DNA from: JAYWGN01 sp043778255 | GTDB lineage: Bacteria; Bacteroidota; Bacteroidia; Chitinophagales; Chitinophagaceae | Direction of reading: 5' to 3' | Assembly: GCA_043778255.1 (NCBI GenBank) | Contig: JAYWGN010000028.1 | Span: 1 to 33,819 of the forward strand | Length of the DNA stretch: 33,819 nucleotides | Shown: in pieces, positions 15,440-23,361 of the stretch | How the letters are laid out: each line of letters begins with the position of its first letter | Numbering within the stretch: the stretch's first letter is position 1 | Made by a program: the position numbers and the translations under genes | Notes under the pieces: model-generated | Database searches by the model: none | The model's input: the letters and a program-made list of their open reading frames with translations, nothing else | Told to the model about the DNA's origin: nothing

Positions 15440-16579
15440 ATGGCTGACCTAACATTTGCAATACACAATACCGATACCAATAGCAATGCTAGGGCTGGCA
15501 CTATAACTACTGACCATGGTAGTATACTCACCCCTATATTTATGCCAGTAGGTACAGTTGGCACTGTAAAAGGTGTAACACAGCAACAATTACATACCAA
15601 TATAAATGCTCAAATAATACTGGGCAATACTTACCACCTATACCTACGGCCAGGGCTTGAGGTACTGCAACAAGCAGGTGGCTTACATAAGTTTAATGGT
15701 TGGCACAAACCTATACTTACCGATAGTGGTGGCTACCAAGTATTTTCGTTGGCTGCTAAGCGTAAAATAAAAGAAGAGGGTGCTACATTTCAAAGCCATA
15801 TTGATGGGGGCAAACACCTATTTAGCCCCGAAAGGGTAATGGATATACAACGTGTAATTGGGGCCGATATTATAATGGCCTTTGACGAATGCCCTGCACA
15901 TGATGCTACTAAAGAGTATATACAAAAAAGTATGCATCTTACCCACCGTTGGTTAGATAGGTGTATAGCACAATTACACAATACTGAGCCACTATACGGC
16001 TATACTCAAAACTTATTTCCCATTGTACAAGGTGGTACACATGAAGCTTTGAGGATAGAAAGCAGCCAATACATTAGTAGCAAAAATGCGGTGGGTAATG
16101 CCATAGGTGGGCTAAGTGTAGGCGAAAGTGAGGAGTTAATGTATGCCATGACGGCAGTGTGTTGCAGCCACTTACCCACTGCCAAACCTAGGTACTTAAT
16201 GGGTGTAGGTACCCCTTGGAATATACTGGAAAATATAAGCCTTGGGGTAGATATGTTTGACTGTGTAATGCCCACCCGTAATGGCCGTAATGGTATGCTG
16301 TTTACCAGCAAAGGCATTATAAATATTAGAAATAAAAAATGGGCAAATGACTTTACGGTAGTTGATGAGGTGTTAGAAAATGAGGTGTCTAATTATTATA
16401 GCAAAGCATATATGCGGCACTTATTTGTAGCTAATGAGCTGCTAGGGCTTACACTGGCTAGTGTACACAATTTAAGTTTTTACCTATGGCTTGTAGGCGA
16501 AGCCCGTAAGCATATACTGAACAACAACTTTACCACTTGGAAAAACGAGTACATACCCGTATTAAAAACAAGGCTTTAA
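15440..16579 (+). CDS. tgt: queuine/preQ1 tRNA-guanine transglycosylase lacking zinc cysteines
   Basis: A 379-residue enzyme that swaps guanine-34 of GUN-anticodon tRNAs for preQ1 in queuosine synthesis. It has TPIFMPVGTVGTVKG (31-45), LGNTYHLYLRPG (61-72), LTDSGGYQVFSL (93-104, D95), FDECPAHDA (148-156), QGGTHEALR (197-205), and GVDMFDCVMPTRNGRNG (269-285) with nucleophile D274. The canonical zinc site C-x-C-x2-C is replaced: the region before YSKAYMRHLF reads VDEVLENEVSNY (308-319) with no cysteine, while the histidine ligand H343 (SVHNLSFYL) remains. I recall other Bacteroidota Tgt proteins looking the same. I chose the start at 15440 because MADLTFAIHN begins the family homology. Its stop overlaps the stop of the convergent UbiA gene by 4 nt. 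Confidence 0.95.
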   Translation: MADLTFAIHNTDTNSNARAGTITTDHGSILTPIFMPVGTVGTVKGVTQQQLHTNINAQIILGNTYHLYLRPGLEVLQQAGGLHKFNGWHKPILTDSGGYQVFSLAAKRKIKEEGATFQSHIDGGKHLFSPERVMDIQRVIGADIIMAFDECPAHDATKEYIQKSMHLTHRWLDRCIAQLHNTEPLYGYTQNLFPIVQGGTHEALRIESSQYISSKNAVGNAIGGLSVGESEELMYAMTAVCCSHLPTAKPRYLMGVGTPWNILENISLGVDMFDCVMPTRNGRNGMLFTSKGIINIRNKKWANDFTVVDEVLENEVSNYYSKAYMRHLFVANELLGLTLASVHNLSFYLWLVGEARKHILNNNFTTWKNEYIPVLKTRL

Positions 16580-17463
16580 TTACGTAATGCCCATATTGCA
16601 AATAATATATACTCTAAAAAAAAGAGTACCCAAAACCGTAAGTAAAAGCTAGTTATACTTTTTTGTATAGCTAACTTTAAAAAAAATATATTAGCAACAA
16701 ACAAACTGCACAATAGTATATGTGCATAGCACAAATATAATTGATGTGCCAACACTGCCCAAATAATACAGTATAAGTATGCTGCTATAACTACGGCACA
16801 GCCAGCAATTGCTGCAAGTTTGGGTGAGTAAAGCACGGCCAAGGTTTTAAAGTTAAAGGTGGCATCGCCCTTAGTATCGGGCAAATCCTTGAACCATGCT
16901 ATAGCTATACTAAATGCTATTACAAATAATACAAGTGGCCACATAAAGCTGGGCATTGGCTCGGCAATACCCACATCAAATATTACATACCTAAAGTGTA
17001 CGTACATACCCACATTTACCAAAAAACCACGTACTACAGTAATGCAAATTGCAGCAGGTAAATGATGTTTTTTTAATTGTATAGGTGGTACGGAATATAC
17101 AATACCTAATACCGAAATAAGTATAATAAGCCAACCCAATATATACGAAGTATAAAAGCCAATAGCCACAGCAAGTACCATACAAATACTGCAAATAATT
17201 GTAGCTTGCCGTACACTCAATTTACCTGCTGGTATGGGTAATTTTGGTTTGTTTATTACATCTAACTCCACATCAATTATTTGGTTAAGCCCAACTATAA
17301 ATACGTTACAAGCCAATGCTGCAAACAGTGTTAGCCCTAGTAAGGGCAAATGCACTGGCACATCTAACGGTTGCCCAAGTACTAATATGTATAAGGTTAC
17401 TATACTGCATATTGAGCCTATAATAGTATGTGGTCGGCTAAATTGCCATAAGGTTTTTATCAT
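16576..17463 (-). CDS. UbiA prenyltransferase resembling homogentisate phytyltransferase
   Basis: A 295-residue polytopic membrane prenyltransferase. The two Asp-rich prenyl-diphosphate motifs are present: NQIIDVELD (60-68, NxxxDxxxD) and FKDLPDTKGD (191-200). The contexts SRPHTIIGS (9-17) and DVINKPKLPIPAG (68-80) closely resemble plant and cyanobacterial homogentisate phytyl/geranylgeranyl transferases (VTE2/HPT), more than MenA or UbiA proper as I recall them. It should attach a prenyl chain from a prenyl diphosphate to an aromatic acceptor. Its ATG overlaps the stop of the methyltransferase gene (ATGA), so they form an operon. The divergent neighbour is a prenol/prenyl-phosphate kinase fusion, which could supply the prenyl diphosphate. 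The acceptor is not shown by the sequence. Confidence 0.88.
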   Translation of the reverse strand: MIKTLWQFSRPHTIIGSICSIVTLYILVLGQPLDVPVHLPLLGLTLFAALACNVFIVGLNQIIDVELDVINKPKLPIPAGKLSVRQATIICSICMVLAVAIGFYTSYILGWLIILISVLGIVYSVPPIQLKKHHLPAAICITVVRGFLVNVGMYVHFRYVIFDVGIAEPMPSFMWPLVLFVIAFSIAIAWFKDLPDTKGDATFNFKTLAVLYSPKLAAIAGCAVVIAAYLYCIIWAVLAHQLYLCYAHILLCSLFVANIFFLKLAIQKSITSFYLRFWVLFFLEYILFAIWALRN

Positions 17464-18194
17464 ATTGGTGTAGCTATTATGGTTACTAATTGTGTTGGAA
17501 ATTGATATACAGACCGTACTGTTATACTATAATTATTAATGTGTAAAGGTGCTACAATATGTTGGTATTGGGCTTTGCTTTTTGCCTTTAGTACCGACAC
17601 TACACCATCGTACAACACTGTAATTATATTAATGGGAATAATATAAGTAAATAGTAACCGTAACCAATTAAAAGGCTTAATAAATGGTGTTACTACTAGC
17701 TGTACTACCGTACTGGCTAGCATTACTTGTAGTACACTCCATATAGTTGGCGTTACAATTTCTACTATTAATAGTGTGGCATTATGCTTTGCAAAATGTT
17801 GTAGTAAGGCTACCTGCTGCACTTTAGTAAAGTGGTGAAATGCATTATACATAGTATATACAATGTTGGGCTGCAACTGTAGTGTAGTACAATCAACACT
17901 AGTGCTAGTATAGGTTACAGTAGTATGTGGCGGTATGTGCTGAGGGTACTTATCGGTAAGTAGTATGGGTAATTTGTTGGGCAATTTAGAGGCTATATAT
18001 ATACTCGGTAGCCCACTACCACTACATAAATCTATAATTGAAGTGGCGTTATTTTTTTTTGTTAACGTATCAACTATAGGAACTATTTTTTTGTATAAGC
18101 CAAATAGTAACACAAAATAACCTATTGCCTCTACCTGAAACTTTCTCAATATTTTAGGGAAACCCTCAAAGTCTTCTAACTCTTTCCAATTCAT
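17460..18194 (-). CDS. SAM-dependent methyltransferase-like protein, membrane-associated C-terminus
   Basis: A 244-residue class I methyltransferase-like protein. Motif I is IIDLCSGSGLPSIYIA (53-68). NAFHHFTKVQQVALLQ (116-131) matches the acceptor side of the Rossmann fold. The C-terminal part has a hydrophobic stretch, then FNWLRLLFTYIIPINIITVLYDGVVSVLKA, suggesting membrane contact. The substrate is unknown; neighbours suggest an isoprenoid or quinone-like compound, but this conserved family also occurs elsewhere. It is the first gene of a two-gene operon (ATGA overlap with the UbiA gene). Upstream it has TAATTTAA-CAAA-ATG, an imperfect version of the 4-nt-spaced -7 boxes. Confidence 0.72.
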   Translation of the reverse strand: MNWKELEDFEGFPKILRKFQVEAIGYFVLLFGLYKKIVPIVDTLTKKNNATSIIDLCSGSGLPSIYIASKLPNKLPILLTDKYPQHIPPHTTVTYTSTSVDCTTLQLQPNIVYTMYNAFHHFTKVQQVALLQHFAKHNATLLIVEIVTPTIWSVLQVMLASTVVQLVVTPFIKPFNWLRLLFTYIIPINIITVLYDGVVSVLKAKSKAQYQHIVAPLHINNYSITVRSVYQFPTQLVTIIATPI

Positions 18195-18230
18195 TTTGTT
18201 AAATTACATTTTTTTATTTACAAATTATTA

Positions 18231-19625
18231 ATGGCAACATTTAAACTCATTTTTTGCGAAGCACACCTAATACCATTTGCCATAATACTATTAAGTACTT
18301 TGTGTATTAATTATTTTATTACACATAAAATTATATCCTTGTTTTTTGGCAGAAAGTTATTGCATTTTATAGCAGTAAGTTGCTGTGGGTTAGCTGTACA
18401 ATTATCGCCTAATGTAGTATTGCTTAGTTATTTATTTGGCTTATTTAGCCTACTACTATTTGGCATTATACATACCAAATTATTAGCTATGCAGCATAAC
18501 AAAAGCTATGGTATTATGTTGTTTCCATTGGCATTTTTTATAATTATACAAAGCCAACTATGCAACAGTTCACAAATATTATTTGGCATATACACCTTAG
18601 CAATTGCCGATGTGTTGGGTGGTATTGTGGGTTATTATTATGGCAAGCCGAAAATTATTTTTTTAGCCGAACCTAAGTCAATACTAGGTTACAGTACATT
18701 TTGTATAGTTTGCTTTGCAATATATTGTATTATATTTGGCACTCAGTATTGGCATATTGCTATTGTTGTTTCACTCTTAACTGGCTGTGTGGAGTTGTTT
18801 TCTTACAAGGGTAGCGATAACCTAACTATACCCATATTTGCTCCACTATTTGCCATTATGGTACATAATTATAGTGCCTCATTATTTTATATAAATGCTA
18901 TAGCAATAGCACTACTTATACTATTGGGCAGGTTAGCTTTGTATAAAAAATGGTTGAGTATAACTGGCGTATTTGCAGCAGTATTTGTGGGTACAGTTGT
19001 ACTTTTTTTACAAAATTATACCCACCTTATTCCGCTTATTTTATTTTTTGCTATAGGTAGTTTAGCATCGGCATGTAACCATAAAAAAGAAAAAATAGAA
19101 CGTACAGCCCTACAAGTATTTGCTAATGGCACTGTAGCTGTTAGTTGTTTGTTCATATATTATTTTACCCATAACAATGCCTACTATATTGCTTATTTTG
19201 CAAGTATTGCAATAAGCTTAACCGATACTATAAGTAGCGAACTCGGTAAATATTATAAGCACTCCACTTACGATATACTTACCTTACAACCCACAGCAGT
19301 AGGGCTTAGTGGTGGCATTAGTGGTATTGGCACTTTAGCTGGTGTAGTATTATGTATAGTGTTTGCCATTACCAATTATTTTATATTTTCCTTTTCTTTA
19401 ATGCAAGTAAGTACTATACTATTAGTTGGCATAGTAGGTATGCTTACAGATAGTGTGTTGGGTAGCAGCTTACAAGCCAAATACAGTACTACTAACGGCA
19501 CAATAACCGAAGTAGAAACTAATAAATTAGTAAAAGGCTATGCTTGGTGTACTAATAATATGGTAAACCTGCTAAGTAATATTATTGTAATTATTGTATA
19601 TATTGTTGTAAGGTTGAACTTTTAA
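18231..19625 (+). CDS. fused phytol (prenol) kinase - phytyl-phosphate kinase (VTE5-VTE6-like, DUF92)
   Basis: A 464-residue polytopic membrane protein with two kinase-like halves. Residues about 1-220 resemble the phytol/dolichol kinase family: GRKLLHF (40-46), AIADVLGGIVGYYYGK (124-139), EPKSILGYS (147-155), ELFSYKGSDNLTIPI (188-202). Residues about 230-464 are a DUF92/TMEM19-type domain, the family of phytyl-phosphate kinase VTE6: FANGTVAVS (297-305), LTDTISSELGK (330-340), GLSGGISGIGTLAG (358-371), DSVLGSSLQ (407-415). Together they could convert a free prenol to its diphosphate using CTP or another NTP. The gene is divergent from the methyltransferase-UbiA operon with only 36 bp between them, pointing to shared control. 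VTE5-VTE6 fusions have, to my recollection, been noted in prokaryotes; the natural prenol here is unknown. Confidence 0.85.
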   Translation: MATFKLIFCEAHLIPFAIILLSTLCINYFITHKIISLFFGRKLLHFIAVSCCGLAVQLSPNVVLLSYLFGLFSLLLFGIIHTKLLAMQHNKSYGIMLFPLAFFIIIQSQLCNSSQILFGIYTLAIADVLGGIVGYYYGKPKIIFLAEPKSILGYSTFCIVCFAIYCIIFGTQYWHIAIVVSLLTGCVELFSYKGSDNLTIPIFAPLFAIMVHNYSASLFYINAIAIALLILLGRLALYKKWLSITGVFAAVFVGTVVLFLQNYTHLIPLILFFAIGSLASACNHKKEKIERTALQVFANGTVAVSCLFIYYFTHNNAYYIAYFASIAISLTDTISSELGKYYKHSTYDILTLQPTAVGLSGGISGIGTLAGVVLCIVFAITNYFIFSFSLMQVSTILLVGIVGMLTDSVLGSSLQAKYSTTNGTITEVETNKLVKGYAWCTNNMVNLLSNIIVIIVYIVVRLNF

Positions 19626-19642
19626 TTCCATCAATCGTTTTG

Positions 19643-19650
19643 TATATTTG
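19643..19650 (+). promoter_or_regulatory. lutB -7 box, 4 nt from ATG
   Basis: TATATTTG then CATT then ATG (19655). An exact TAnnTTTG match. It shows that the in-frame TTG at 19640 is not the start, since it lies in the promoter. Confidence 0.55.
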
Positions 19651-19654
19651 CATT

Positions 19655-21034
19655 ATGTCAAACCTAGTAAAAGAGTTTTTAAAACAAAGCACCGTAAAAG
19701 GATTTGATGCTTCGCATCGAAAAAAAATTAATTTTAACATTGGAAAATATAATGCCAAAGTGCCCGAAGGTAAAAAACAATTTGCAGATGTTGAATTGGT
19801 ACGAGAAAGAGCCAAAAATTTGAAATGGAGAGCTATTGAAAACTTAGATCAAACCCTCGAAACATTTGAAAGTATATTTATAAAAAATGGTGGTACAGTA
19901 CTGTGGGCAGAAACTGCCGAAGATGCAGCCAACGAAATACTTAGAATATGTAAAGAAAAAAATGCTACCACACTAGTAAAAAGTAAAAGTATGGTAACTG
20001 AAGAAATACACTTAAACGATGTGCTAGAAAAAAACGGTATAGCAAGTATAGAAACTGACTTAGGCGAATACATACAACAACTTGATGGCGAAGCACCCTA
20101 CCATATAGTAACACCTGCTATGCATAAAAGCAAAGAGGACTGTGCCAGAGTGTTCCACGAAAAATTGGGCACACCACCTAACCTAAGCCCACAGCAAATT
20201 ACAATGATAGCAAGGGAAAAATTGAGAGTAAAATATAAGGAAGCTCAAGTTGGTGTAACTGGTGCTAACTTTATAATAGCCGATAGTGGTGCAATATCCA
20301 TAACCGAAAATGAAGGTAATGCAAGGTTAAGTTGTGCCTTTCCCAAAACACATATAGTAGTAGTAGGCATTGAAAAAGTAATTCCTTCACTTACGGATTT
20401 ACATTTATTTTGGCCACTGTTAAGTACATTTGGCACAGGCCAAAGCCTTACTGTATATAACTCAGTAGTAAGTGGGCCTAAGCAACAAAGCGAAACTGAC
20501 GGGCCAGATGAAATGATTGTAATACTATTAGACAACGGCAGAACTAATATTTTAAAAAACCCCAAAAGCCGTGAAAGCCTTTACTGCATTAGGTGTGGTG
20601 CTTGCCTCAATGCTTGCCCAGTGTATAAAAATATAGGTGGCCATACTTATAACACTACTTATAGTGGTCCTATAGGCTCGGTTATAACACCACAAATGCA
20701 TGGCCAAAAAGATTGGAAACACCTAAGCTTTGCTAGTTCGCTATGTGGCAACTGTACCGAAGTGTGTGCTGTTAAAATAAACTTACACGAACTATTATTA
20801 GAAAACCGCTACGAAAGTGTAACCGAAAATACAAGCACCGTTACCGAAAATGTAAGTTGGAAACTATGGCGTAAAGCTATGCTTAACCGTAAGCTATTAA
20901 ATATTGCAAATGGCACTATTAAAAATGCAGTGGTTAATACTGTATTTACCAGTTGGAAAAAACATAGAAATAAATTAGATTTTCCCGCCAATAGTTTTAA
21001 CCAAATGTGGCAAGAGAGGCATAGAACTAAATAA
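19655..21034 (+). CDS. lutB: LutB-like iron-sulfur protein (LUD domain)
   Basis: A 459-residue cytoplasmic protein of the LutB family, part of the LutABC L-lactate oxidation complex. An N-terminal LUD domain (about 60-300; VKSKSMVTEEIHLNDVLE, GVTGANFIIADSGAISI, NEGNAR) precedes two 4Fe-4S sites: CIRCGACLNACPVY (from about residue 311) and CGNCTEVCAVKINL (from about 363). The tail (KLWRKAMLNRKLLN, FNQMWQERH) is also typical. LutA and LutC are not next to it; the neighbours are the prenol kinase fusion and lpxD, so it may work with partners elsewhere. It ends 9 nt before the stop of convergent lpxD. Confidence 0.9.
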   Translation: MSNLVKEFLKQSTVKGFDASHRKKINFNIGKYNAKVPEGKKQFADVELVRERAKNLKWRAIENLDQTLETFESIFIKNGGTVLWAETAEDAANEILRICKEKNATTLVKSKSMVTEEIHLNDVLEKNGIASIETDLGEYIQQLDGEAPYHIVTPAMHKSKEDCARVFHEKLGTPPNLSPQQITMIAREKLRVKYKEAQVGVTGANFIIADSGAISITENEGNARLSCAFPKTHIVVVGIEKVIPSLTDLHLFWPLLSTFGTGQSLTVYNSVVSGPKQQSETDGPDEMIVILLDNGRTNILKNPKSRESLYCIRCGACLNACPVYKNIGGHTYNTTYSGPIGSVITPQMHGQKDWKHLSFASSLCGNCTEVCAVKINLHELLLENRYESVTENTSTVTENVSWKLWRKAMLNRKLLNIANGTIKNAVVNTVFTSWKKHRNKLDFPANSFNQMWQERHRTK

Positions 21035-21043
21035 AAGTTGGGG

Positions 21044-21988
21044 TTACAAATTTTTAATTTTTTCCCATAGTTCCGGTATTCTTTTTATCCAAACTAACTC
21101 TTTACTTTTTTTGCCCAACTCTTGTAAAGGTGTACCCCAGTACACTTTACCACCTTCGGCATTGCCCACCACACCGCTTTGCCCCATTACTACTGCATTA
21201 GCACCAATAGTAATTGTTTTGTTTACACCTACTTGCCCCCATAGGGTAACACCATCTTGCAAGGTAGTAGCACCTGCAATACCTACTTGTGCCGCTATTA
21301 AGCAATTTCGTCCAATTACAACATCGTGCCCTATATGGCAATGGTTGTCTATTTTAGTGCCTTCGCCAATTATAGTATCGTGGCTTACACCTTTATCTAT
21401 GGTACAACTAGCTCCAATTTCTACATTATTATGTATCACTACTCTACCACAACTATACATTTTTTGGTAGTAAATATCCCTATCCTTTTTTGTGTTATAA
21501 TAAAATGCATGGCTACCAATAGTAGCATTGGCTTGTATGCTTACATTGTCGCCAATTACTGTATGGTCGTATATTGTAACGTTAGGGTATATAGTACAAT
21601 GCTTACCAATTATTACATTATTGCCAATGGTTGCGTTGGGGTATATTATACTGCTCTTATCTATTATCAAATCATCGCTAATAGCTTTTGTAGGTAGCAC
21701 TACAGGCCTAAAATGCTTTGTGAGCTTGGTATAGGCTTCAAACGGATTATTTACTACAAGTAAAAATTTATTAGCAGGACAGTCAATTTTTTTATTAATA
21801 ATAATACAACTTGCTACCGATTGCAAACATCTATCATAATACTTGGGGTGATCAACAAATACAATATCGCCAGGCTGTACTCTATTTAATTCATTAATAC
21901 CTGTTGCCAATAATGTAGCATCGCCAATAATTTCTGCATCAATAAATTGTGCTAACCAAGTAGCCTCTACTGAATTTTCAAATTGCAT
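21044..21988 (-). CDS. lpxD: LpxD-like UDP-3-O-acylglucosamine N-acyltransferase
   Basis: A 314-residue left-handed beta-helix acyltransferase that adds the second primary acyl chain in lipid A synthesis. An N-terminal uridine-binding-like domain (about 1-100; INELNRVQPGDIVFVDHPKYYD) precedes many hexapeptide repeats (about 110-280; IGNNVIIGKHCTIYPNV). The catalytic-type histidine lies in KIDNHCHIGHDVVIGRN (about 212-228), and GQSGVVGNAEGGKVYWGTP is the usual C-terminal block. The C-terminus (LVWIKRIPELWEKIK) is helical. Bacteroidota LpxD proteins are somewhat shorter than E. coli LpxD, as here. It is convergent with lutB. The window has a second lipid A-type gene at 8749-9627. Confidence 0.9.
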   Translation of the reverse strand: MQFENSVEATWLAQFIDAEIIGDATLLATGINELNRVQPGDIVFVDHPKYYDRCLQSVASCIIINKKIDCPANKFLLVVNNPFEAYTKLTKHFRPVVLPTKAISDDLIIDKSSIIYPNATIGNNVIIGKHCTIYPNVTIYDHTVIGDNVSIQANATIGSHAFYYNTKKDRDIYYQKMYSCGRVVIHNNVEIGASCTIDKGVSHDTIIGEGTKIDNHCHIGHDVVIGRNCLIAAQVGIAGATTLQDGVTLWGQVGVNKTITIGANAVVMGQSGVVGNAEGGKVYWGTPLQELGKKSKELVWIKRIPELWEKIKNL

Positions 21989-22003
21989 ATATCTTACTTT
22001 TTA

Positions 22004-22011
22004 CAAAGGTA
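22004..22011 (-). promoter_or_regulatory. lpxD -7 box
   Basis: TACCTTTG on the minus strand, an exact TAnnTTTG match, 15 nt before the ATG (leader of perhaps 10 nt). The same octamer precedes alaS. Confidence 0.5.
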
Positions 22012-22287
22012 CAACCTAACCGTAATGTTAATTTTTAAAAATTAATTTTTCAATACAACAGTACAAATAACTAATCAATATTATTTTACAAAAAAATAAA
22101 TATAATTGTATGATAAAAAATTGTGTAGCTACAACTGTTTACTAGCCATAGTTACAAGCAATATAGTGTGGCACTAGGTGTTATGCATTTACAACTATTT
22201 AATATTTTTATTGCGTTGCAAAATGTTTGCTACAGTAAGTTTGTCCACAACTATAAAAAAAATGTTGATAAAATAATGTGTACTTTA

Positions 22288-22319
22288 TTTGAATGTAAGA
22301 AAAATATATTTTAATATTG
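22288..22319 (+). promoter_or_regulatory. promoter of the sRNA candidate
   Basis: TTTG (22288-22291), 20-nt spacer, TAATATTG (22312-22319). The -33 match is good and the -7 box has one mismatch from TAnnTTTG. Spacing is within the Bacteroidota norm. Confidence 0.5.
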
Positions 22320-22323
22320 TATA

Positions 22324-22399
22324 GGGAATTAGAGTTCCCACTTACTTACTAACCCATTTATATATAAAACCCTATCGAAAGATGGGGTTTTAGCTTTTT
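22324..22399 (+). ncRNA. candidate small RNA, about 75 nt
   Basis: It starts just after a promoter-like pair of boxes with a hairpin GGGAA-TTAGAG-TTCCC (22324-22339), a single-stranded stretch rich in CUUACUUACUAACCC, then a strong intrinsic terminator (22366-22399). No reading frame of note is inside. It could be a free sRNA or a leader/attenuator of yicC, which starts 87 nt after. I cannot assign it to a known RNA family. Confidence 0.45.
22366..22399 (+). terminator. intrinsic terminator with GAAA tetraloop
   Basis: An 11-bp stem AAAACCCTATC (22366-22376) / GATGGGGTTTT (22381-22391), including one G-T pair, with a GAAA (GNRA) loop and AGCTTTTT after it. It ends the sRNA candidate; no upstream protein gene on this strand needs it. 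Confidence 0.85.
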
Positions 22400-22485
22400 A
22401 TAATTGCTCCAAATTAATATTAATACCACACACTAAGGTTATACTACAAATTGTAAATAGTAACTTTACAAAAATAAAAACGATT

Positions 22486-23361
22486 ATGCTAAAATCAATG
22501 ACTGGATATGGAAGAGCCGAGCAGCAAGTTGGCGACATTACTTTTTTGATAGAAGTAAAATCGCTCAATGGTAAGCAGTTTGATATAAACCTTAGGTTGC
22601 CAAGTATATTAAAATCGAAGGAGTTTGTAATCCGTAATATATTATCCGAACACTTACTACGAGGCAGTATTGACTGTTATATTAACCTCAAAGAAACTGG
22701 AACAGCCAAACCTGTAAGCATAAATACTAGCTTAGCTAAGGCCTACTATGCACCCATTAAAAACATAGCCGAAGAGTTAGGATTACCTACCACAGATATA
22801 TTGAGTAGCTTACTAAAGTTGCCCGAAGTTATAACGCCAAGTGCCGAAGCACTAACTGATGAGCAATGGCAAGGCTTTGAAGCAGTATTGCTTACTGCTA
22901 TTAACAACCTTAACCAACACCGCCTTAACGAAGGTACAGTGCTTGAAAAAGATATACTACAACGAATAAAAAATATAGAAACTGCACAAGCCGAAATAAT
23001 GGAATTAGAACCTGCCCGTAAAAAAAAGATAAAAGAAAATATAGAAAAACTTATAGCAGACAATGTACCGAGTGAAGCGATTGATAAAAATAGATTGGAG
23101 CAGGAATTGATATATTATATTGAAAAAATTGATATACACGAAGAGCAAATAAGACTTACCAATCATTGCAATTATTGTAAAGAAATATTGGCAAACGATG
23201 ATACTACAAAAGGTAAAAAATTAAATTTTATATTTCAAGAATTTGGAAGAGAAATAAATACTACCGGGAGTAAAGCTAATGATAGTGCCATACAAAAATT
23301 AGTAGTACAAATGAAAGATGAATTGGAAAAAGCAAAAGAGCAAGTATTAAATATATTGTAG
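22486..23361 (+). CDS. yicC: YicC/YloC-family endoribonuclease
   Basis: A 291-residue protein, the usual length. YicC-type proteins are recently recognised endoribonucleases involved in RNA decay. Family motifs are the N-terminal SMTGYGRAE (4-12), EVKSLNGKQFDINLRLP (23-39), RNILSEHLLRGSIDCYI and the C-terminal RLEQELIYYIEKIDIHEEQIRLTNH then KGKKLNFIFQEFGREINTTGSKA. The stop overlaps the GTG start of the next gene (TAGTG), so the two are translated together. A candidate small RNA lies just upstream. Confidence 0.93.
   Translation: MLKSMTGYGRAEQQVGDITFLIEVKSLNGKQFDINLRLPSILKSKEFVIRNILSEHLLRGSIDCYINLKETGTAKPVSINTSLAKAYYAPIKNIAEELGLPTTDILSSLLKLPEVITPSAEALTDEQWQGFEAVLLTAINNLNQHRLNEGTVLEKDILQRIKNIETAQAEIMELEPARKKKIKENIEKLIADNVPSEAIDKNRLEQELIYYIEKIDIHEEQIRLTNHCNYCKEILANDDTTKGKKLNFIFQEFGREINTTGSKANDSAIQKLVVQMKDELEKAKEQVLNIL

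Larger units (their letters stand above)
22012..22485. other. 474-bp intergenic region with sRNA candidate
   Basis: Between divergent lpxD and yicC. 22012-22285 is very AT-rich with nothing identified apart from a single DnaA-box-like TTGTCCACA (22241-22249). 22288-22399 holds a promoter, a hairpin and a terminator, described separately. 22400-22485 leads into yicC. Confidence 0.5.

Noticed and set aside
18251..18264. TTTTTTGCGAAGCA inside the prenol kinase fusion as another repeat insertion
   Set aside because: It matches the repeat motif in reverse but is in the unconserved N-terminus, is short, and could be chance; the protein reads through normally.
19640..19654. Upstream TTG start for lutB
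   Set aside because: The TTG overlaps the -7 box TATATTTG; the ATG at 19655 fits the family.
22241..22249. DnaA-box-like TTGTCCACA, possible origin
   Set aside because: A single box with one mismatch, no cluster, and no dnaA/dnaN or other origin-linked genes nearby.
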